Shown one piece after another: positions 60,206 through 64,000 of a stretch of 64,000 nt of DNA. Every line of letters begins with the position of its first letter. Positions within the stretch are counted from its first letter, which is position 1. Origin of the DNA: Incurvaria masculella. Lineage: Eukaryota; Arthropoda; Insecta; Lepidoptera; Incurvariidae. The stretch is from contig OX335644.1 of assembly GCA_946894095.1 (NCBI GenBank), forward strand, positions 21,929,595-21,993,594, written 5' to 3'. Under the pieces are notes generated by a model. It was given only the letters and a program-made list of their open reading frames with translations. It had not been told where the DNA came from and made no database searches. A program made the translations under genes and the position numbers.

Positions 60206-61487
60206 CTATGTAGGGATGCGGCACAGATTTGTAAAAGTATGAATTGAAAGCAATGATTTCAAAGGTAAGGATACGCCCTTATATAGAATTGAAACAAATC
60301 TTCTCCATACAAGCAAAAAGTAGCGCCATCTATCCAAACTCGGAAAAACTACGTGAGCTCCGTGTCAAAGCCGTGTTGACAACTCGCCGCCGTGTTGCAT
60401 TAGGTCTAACGATGTAACCTTGTATCTGCGTACTTAAATGTTTTCTTTTTAGTTTAAACTTTTAAGTTCATTTAGTCCAGTCGAAAAAAAAATCTACTAA
60501 CAAAAAATAAATTATGAATGAAAAAAGTTTTTTTGTAATTTCAAAGTATTCAAGTTAAATACAATTTGAATTTTCTCTTGTACCTGCTTGGTCTATGATC
60601 TACCTGCCTGTCATGTCAAAATTTGTTTCCATTATATCTTGGGAAACCCTGGTCGTAGACCTATCATGCGACCACTCGAAGTAAAGGTCCCGACCTGATC
60701 TACCTGACTGTCATGTGAAATTTGTTTTCGTTATATCTTGCGAAACACTGGTCGTAGACCCATCATGCGACCACTCAAAGTAAACGTCCCGACCTGATCT
60801 ACCTGCCTGTCATGTCAAAATTTGTTTTCGTTATATCTTGGGAAACACTGGTCGTAGACCCATCATGCGACCACTCAAAGTAAACGTCCCGACCTGATCT
60901 AACTATCTGGAATGTCAAAATTTGTTTTCGTTATATCTTGGGAAACACTGGTCGTAGACCCATCATGCGACCACTCAAAGTAAACGTCCCGACCTGATCT
61001 ACCTGCCTGTCATGTCAAAATTTGTTTTCGTTATATCTTGGGAAACACTGGTCGTAGACCCATCATGCGACCACTCAAAGTAAACGCCCCGACCTGATCT
61101 CAAGATGTAACGAAAACCAGATAGTTAGTTATCTTGGGAAACAATCTGGAATGTCAAGATTTGTTTTCGTTTGACATTCCAGATAGTTAGATCAGGTCGG
61201 GACGTTTACTTTGAGTGGTCGCATGATGGGTCTACGACCAGTGTTTCCCAAGATATAACGAAAACTAATTTTGACATGACAGGCAGGTAGATCAGGTCGG
61301 GACGTTTACTTTGAGTGGTCGCATGATGGGTCTACGACCAGTGTTTCCCAAGATGTAACGAAAACAAATTTTGACATGACAGTCAGGTAGATCAGGTCGG
61401 GGCGTATACTTTGAGGGGTCGCATGATGGGTCTACGACCAGTGTTTCCCAAGATGTAACGAAAACAAATTTTGACATGACAGGCAGG

Positions 61488-61734
61488 TAGATTTATGTAG
61501 TTATATTTATGTACAGTTATATAAGTTATATATTTAAGTTTAAGTATAATGTGTATTTGTTGTATATTGTGTAGGAATAATGTTTCCTCTAAAGCTATTT
61601 CTCCATAGTTACTACTCGCACTACTGCTCACGATACCCAAAGGTAGACTGGTAGAAAATGCCTCCGGCATTAAGTTGTACCTTTTGCCCGAGTTTTTTTG
61701 AGTGCAATAAACTTATATAAATAAATAAATAGAT
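61488..61734 (+). mobile_element. Retroposon fragment inside the satellite array
   Basis: 61493-61729, ending GAGTGCAATAAACTTATATAAATAAATAAA, with a TAGAT duplication at 61488-61492 and 61730-61734. It carries the TGCCTCCGGCATTAAG...CCTTTTGCCCG 3' end common in lepidopteran retroposons. Confidence 0.7.
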
Positions 61735-62167
61735 CAGGTCGGGACGTTTACTTGGAGCATGATGGGTCTACGACCAGTGTTTCCCAAGATGTAACGAAAA
61801 TAAATTTTTACATTCCAGATAGTTAGATCAGGTCGGGACGTTTACTTTGAGTGGTCGCATGATGGGTCTACGACCAGTGTTTCCCTTGATATAACGAAAA
61901 CAACTTTTGACATGACAGGCAGGTAGATCAGGTCGGGACGTTTACTTTAAGTGGTCGCATGATAGGTCTACGACCAGTGTTTCCCAAGATGTAACGAAAA
62001 CAAATTTTGACATTCCAGATAGTTAGATCAGGTCGGGACGTTTACTTTGAGTGGTCGCATGATGGGTCTACGATCAGTGTTTCCCAAGATATAACGAAAA
62101 CAAATTTTGACATGACAGTCAGGTAGATCAGGTCGGGACGTTTACTTTGAGTGGTCGCATGATGGGT

Positions 62168-62310
62168 TCCATTAGTCGTGCGCGTTGACCGGGTCCTTAC
62201 GAAGTAATATATAAGTCAATGATTGAAAGTAACCATTGAACTGCCAATAGGGAAGAAACTGCTTATTTTTATTTTTGTTCTTTTATGTCGTATTTTTATT
62301 TCTGTTATGT
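62168..62310. other. Non-satellite island in the array
   Basis: TTCCATTAGTCGTGCGCGTTG...TTTCTGTTATGTCG interrupts the units at a point where orientation switches. Origin unknown. Confidence 0.5.
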
Positions 62311-63079
62311 CGTAGACCCATCATGCGACCACTCAAAGTAAACGTCCCGACCTGATCTACCTGCCTGTCATGTCAAACGAAAACAAATTTTGACATTCCA
62401 GATTGTTTCCCAAGATATAACGAAAACAAATTTTGATATGACAGGCAGGTAGATCAGGTCGGGACGTTTACTTTGAGTGGTCGCATGATGGGTCTACGAC
62501 CAGTGTTTCCCAAGATATAACGAAAATCTATTTTGACATGACAGGCAGGTAGATCAGGTCGGGAGGTTTACTTCGAGTGGTCGCATGATAGGTCTACGAC
62601 CAGTGTTTCCCAAGATATAACGAAAACAAGTTTTGACATTCCAGATAGTTAGATCAGGTCGGGGCGTTTACTTTGAGTGGTCGCATGATGGGTCTACGAC
62701 CACTGTTTCCCAAGATATAACGAAAACATATTTTGACATGACATGCAGGTAGATCACAGACCAAGCAGGTACAAGAGAAAATTCAAATTGTATTTAACTT
62801 GAATATCTTGAAATTACAAAAAAACATTTTTCATTCATAATTTATTTTTTGTTAGTAGATTTTTTTTTCGACTGTACTTAATAAATAAAAGTTTAAAATA
62901 AAAAGAAAACATTTAAGTACGCAGGTACAAGGTTACATCGTTAGACATAATGCAACATGGCGGCGAGTTGTCAACACGGCTTTGACACGGCGCTCGCGTA
63001 GTTCTTCCGAGTTTGGATAGATGGCGCTACTTTTTGCTTGTATGGAGATTTGTTTCAACTCTATATAGGCTAATTGGTA

Positions 63080-63610
63080 TGTATTGGTAGATAAAAATAT
63101 TTAGAAAAACGTGAATTAAGGCACTGTTTTGCTATGCTCTGCTGGGTAAATTAAAATTTACCTTGGGTGGCATTATAAGGATGATTAACGCTAGACCGGC
63201 GCCGGCACGGGGAGACCCGGGTGGAACGTGAGCCATACGGGATTTGTACGCACTCTACAACGGAGTACAGCGGCGCGGGGACGGTACCAAAGAGCCGTGA
63301 CGCTGCTGTTGCCCGCCTATATAGCTGCGATATATGCTGCCTCGATTTATGGGCAACAAAATAAATATGACAAAATTGTTATGAATCGCTTACTTGTTTG
63401 ACTTCCATTTGACGCATTTTTCAGGACTCGCGGCACGACCTGGAGGTCTTCCGACACGTCGTCCAGTCAGAAGTCAACTGCAGGTCGCCGGCTGCGAAGA
63501 TTGTAGCTGTGGGTAGCTCCAGCTGCTGATGAGGGTAGTTCCGCAGAACATTGCTCAGCGATGAATGTATCGCTTAAGTACAGTGTTACGTAGAATCCTA
63601 CCAATTTCTA
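63080..63610. other. Region right of the foldback element
   Basis: 63190-63320 is GC-rich (GCGCCGGCACGGGGAG, GCGGCGCGGGGACGG) and 63420-63530 has mixed composition; neither gives a convincing exon. A 5' part of another gene cannot be excluded. Confidence 0.3.
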
Positions 63611-63611
63611 A

Positions 63612-63966
63612 ACTTAAGAACGGCCCGTAAGCTATGCTCCCCATACAAACGTAGTTTACTAATCATTTGGAAACCGCTATTCCAATTAAATTGATATTTA
63701 ATATCTCATATCAGGTAACAAATATCTGTGTCTGCATGCTTTTGTTTTTTTGAAAAATCCAAACCGAATGAAATGAATGCAAAAAGAAAATCTTCATACG
63801 CATTTTGTTTTCTCTATGGTTTGACCCAGAATACATTTACCGAAAAAACAAAGGCATGCAGACACAGATATTTGTAGCCTAATATTAGATACCAAATATC
63901 AAGTAAGTTGGAACATTGGTTTTCAAATGATTAGTAAACTACGTTTGTATGGGAGGCGGTTTTATC
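63612..63966. mobile_element. Inverted-repeat MITE family C, uninterrupted copy
   Basis: Left arm CTCCCCATACAAACGTAGTTTACTAATCA and right arm TGATTAGTAAACTACGTTTGTATGGGAG are near-perfect inverses over more than 100 bp (also GATATTTAATATC, AAATATCTGTGTCTGCATGC). Counterpart of 43466-44284. Confidence 0.8.
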
Positions 63967-64000
63967 TAAGCCTATTATTATAATTCTAAATCTATTATAA

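Larger units (their letters stand above)
60612..62742. repeat. 100-bp satellite array, two orientations
   Basis: Unit: GACCTGATCTACCTGCCTGTCATGTC, TTTGTTTTCGTTATATCTTGGG, CACTGGTCGTAGACCCATCATGCGACC, AAAGTAAACGTCCC. Two subtypes differ in the block CCTGCCTGTCATG versus ACTATCTGGAATG. Orientation reverses near 61110-61160. Confidence 0.9.
60277..63070. mobile_element. Foldback-like element with satellite-filled arms
   Basis: The outer inverted arms 60277-60612 and 62742-63070 match over about 330 bp (TATATAG-A/G-TTGAAACAAATC, AGCGCCATCTATCCAAACTCGG, TTACAT/ATGTAA, CAAGCAGGTACAAGAGAAAA). Inside each arm the 100-bp satellite runs inward: plus orientation 60612-61105, minus orientation 61160-62742 with a short reversed patch near 62310-62376. 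No coding sequence. This resembles foldback (FB) transposons, whose long inverted ends carry tandem repeats. Confidence 0.75.

Noticed and set aside
61392..61670. 92-codon minus-strand frame
   Set aside because: It spans satellite units and a retroposon insert; no coding signature.
60612..62742. CRISPR-like spaced repeats
   Set aside because: The repeats are contiguous 100-bp tandem units in a eukaryotic genome, without spacers.

Overview
The window is animal nuclear DNA, almost certainly from a moth or butterfly. It is AT-rich. Two conserved multi-exon genes with GC-rich exons sit in a dense, nested field of transposons typical of Lepidoptera: TTAA-site MITEs, short Helitrons ending in CTAG-T, Pol III SINEs, CR1-like LINE tails, a mariner, and the interspersed repeat ending in '...cacttggccggttttt'. 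All coordinates and splice joins were worked out by eye; nothing was aligned by software.

Gene 1 is the orthologue of TCERG1 (CA150), the WW/FF-domain factor that couples RNA polymerase II elongation to splicing. It runs on the minus strand from a start codon at 49164 to at least 7335. I could stitch 19 exons with GT/AG borders and compatible phases at all 18 junctions, giving 987 codons without a stop: an acidic/Gly N-terminus, an RGG/Pro-Met-rich region, WW1, Pro-rich and Gln segments, WW2, a long Glu/Arg helix, WW3, an acidic nuclear-signal-like segment, FF1 to FF3 and a Lys/Asp/Glu low-complexity tract. FF4 to FF6 and the stop are not in the window; they should lie beyond its left edge.

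Gene 2, at 56118-59165 on the minus strand, is a complete four-exon gene for a 240-residue protein with an N-terminal Myb/SANT-like DNA-binding domain and a C-terminal Glu/Arg coiled coil. It lies upstream of TCERG1 in the same direction, about 7 kb from its start codon.

The rest is introns and intergenic DNA made largely of mobile elements. The best resolved are: an intact mariner (40066-41344) inserted in a CR1-like LINE; a 5'-truncated R4/Dong-like LINE with its zinc-knuckle and endonuclease domain, seated in the AAT repeat tail of another LINE (35579-36631); several MITEs whose target duplications are visible (TTAA, TA, 8 bp); three Helitrons; SINEs sharing one body but carrying either a 5S-rRNA-like or a tRNA-like head; a dimeric 160-bp tandem repeat in TCERG1 intron 9; and a 2.8-kb foldback-like element (60277-63070) whose arms carry a 100-bp satellite that also occurs as a free array inside TCERG1 (19514-19865). 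Nested insertions allow relative dating of many of these. No rRNA gene, CRISPR array or certain functional tRNA was found.
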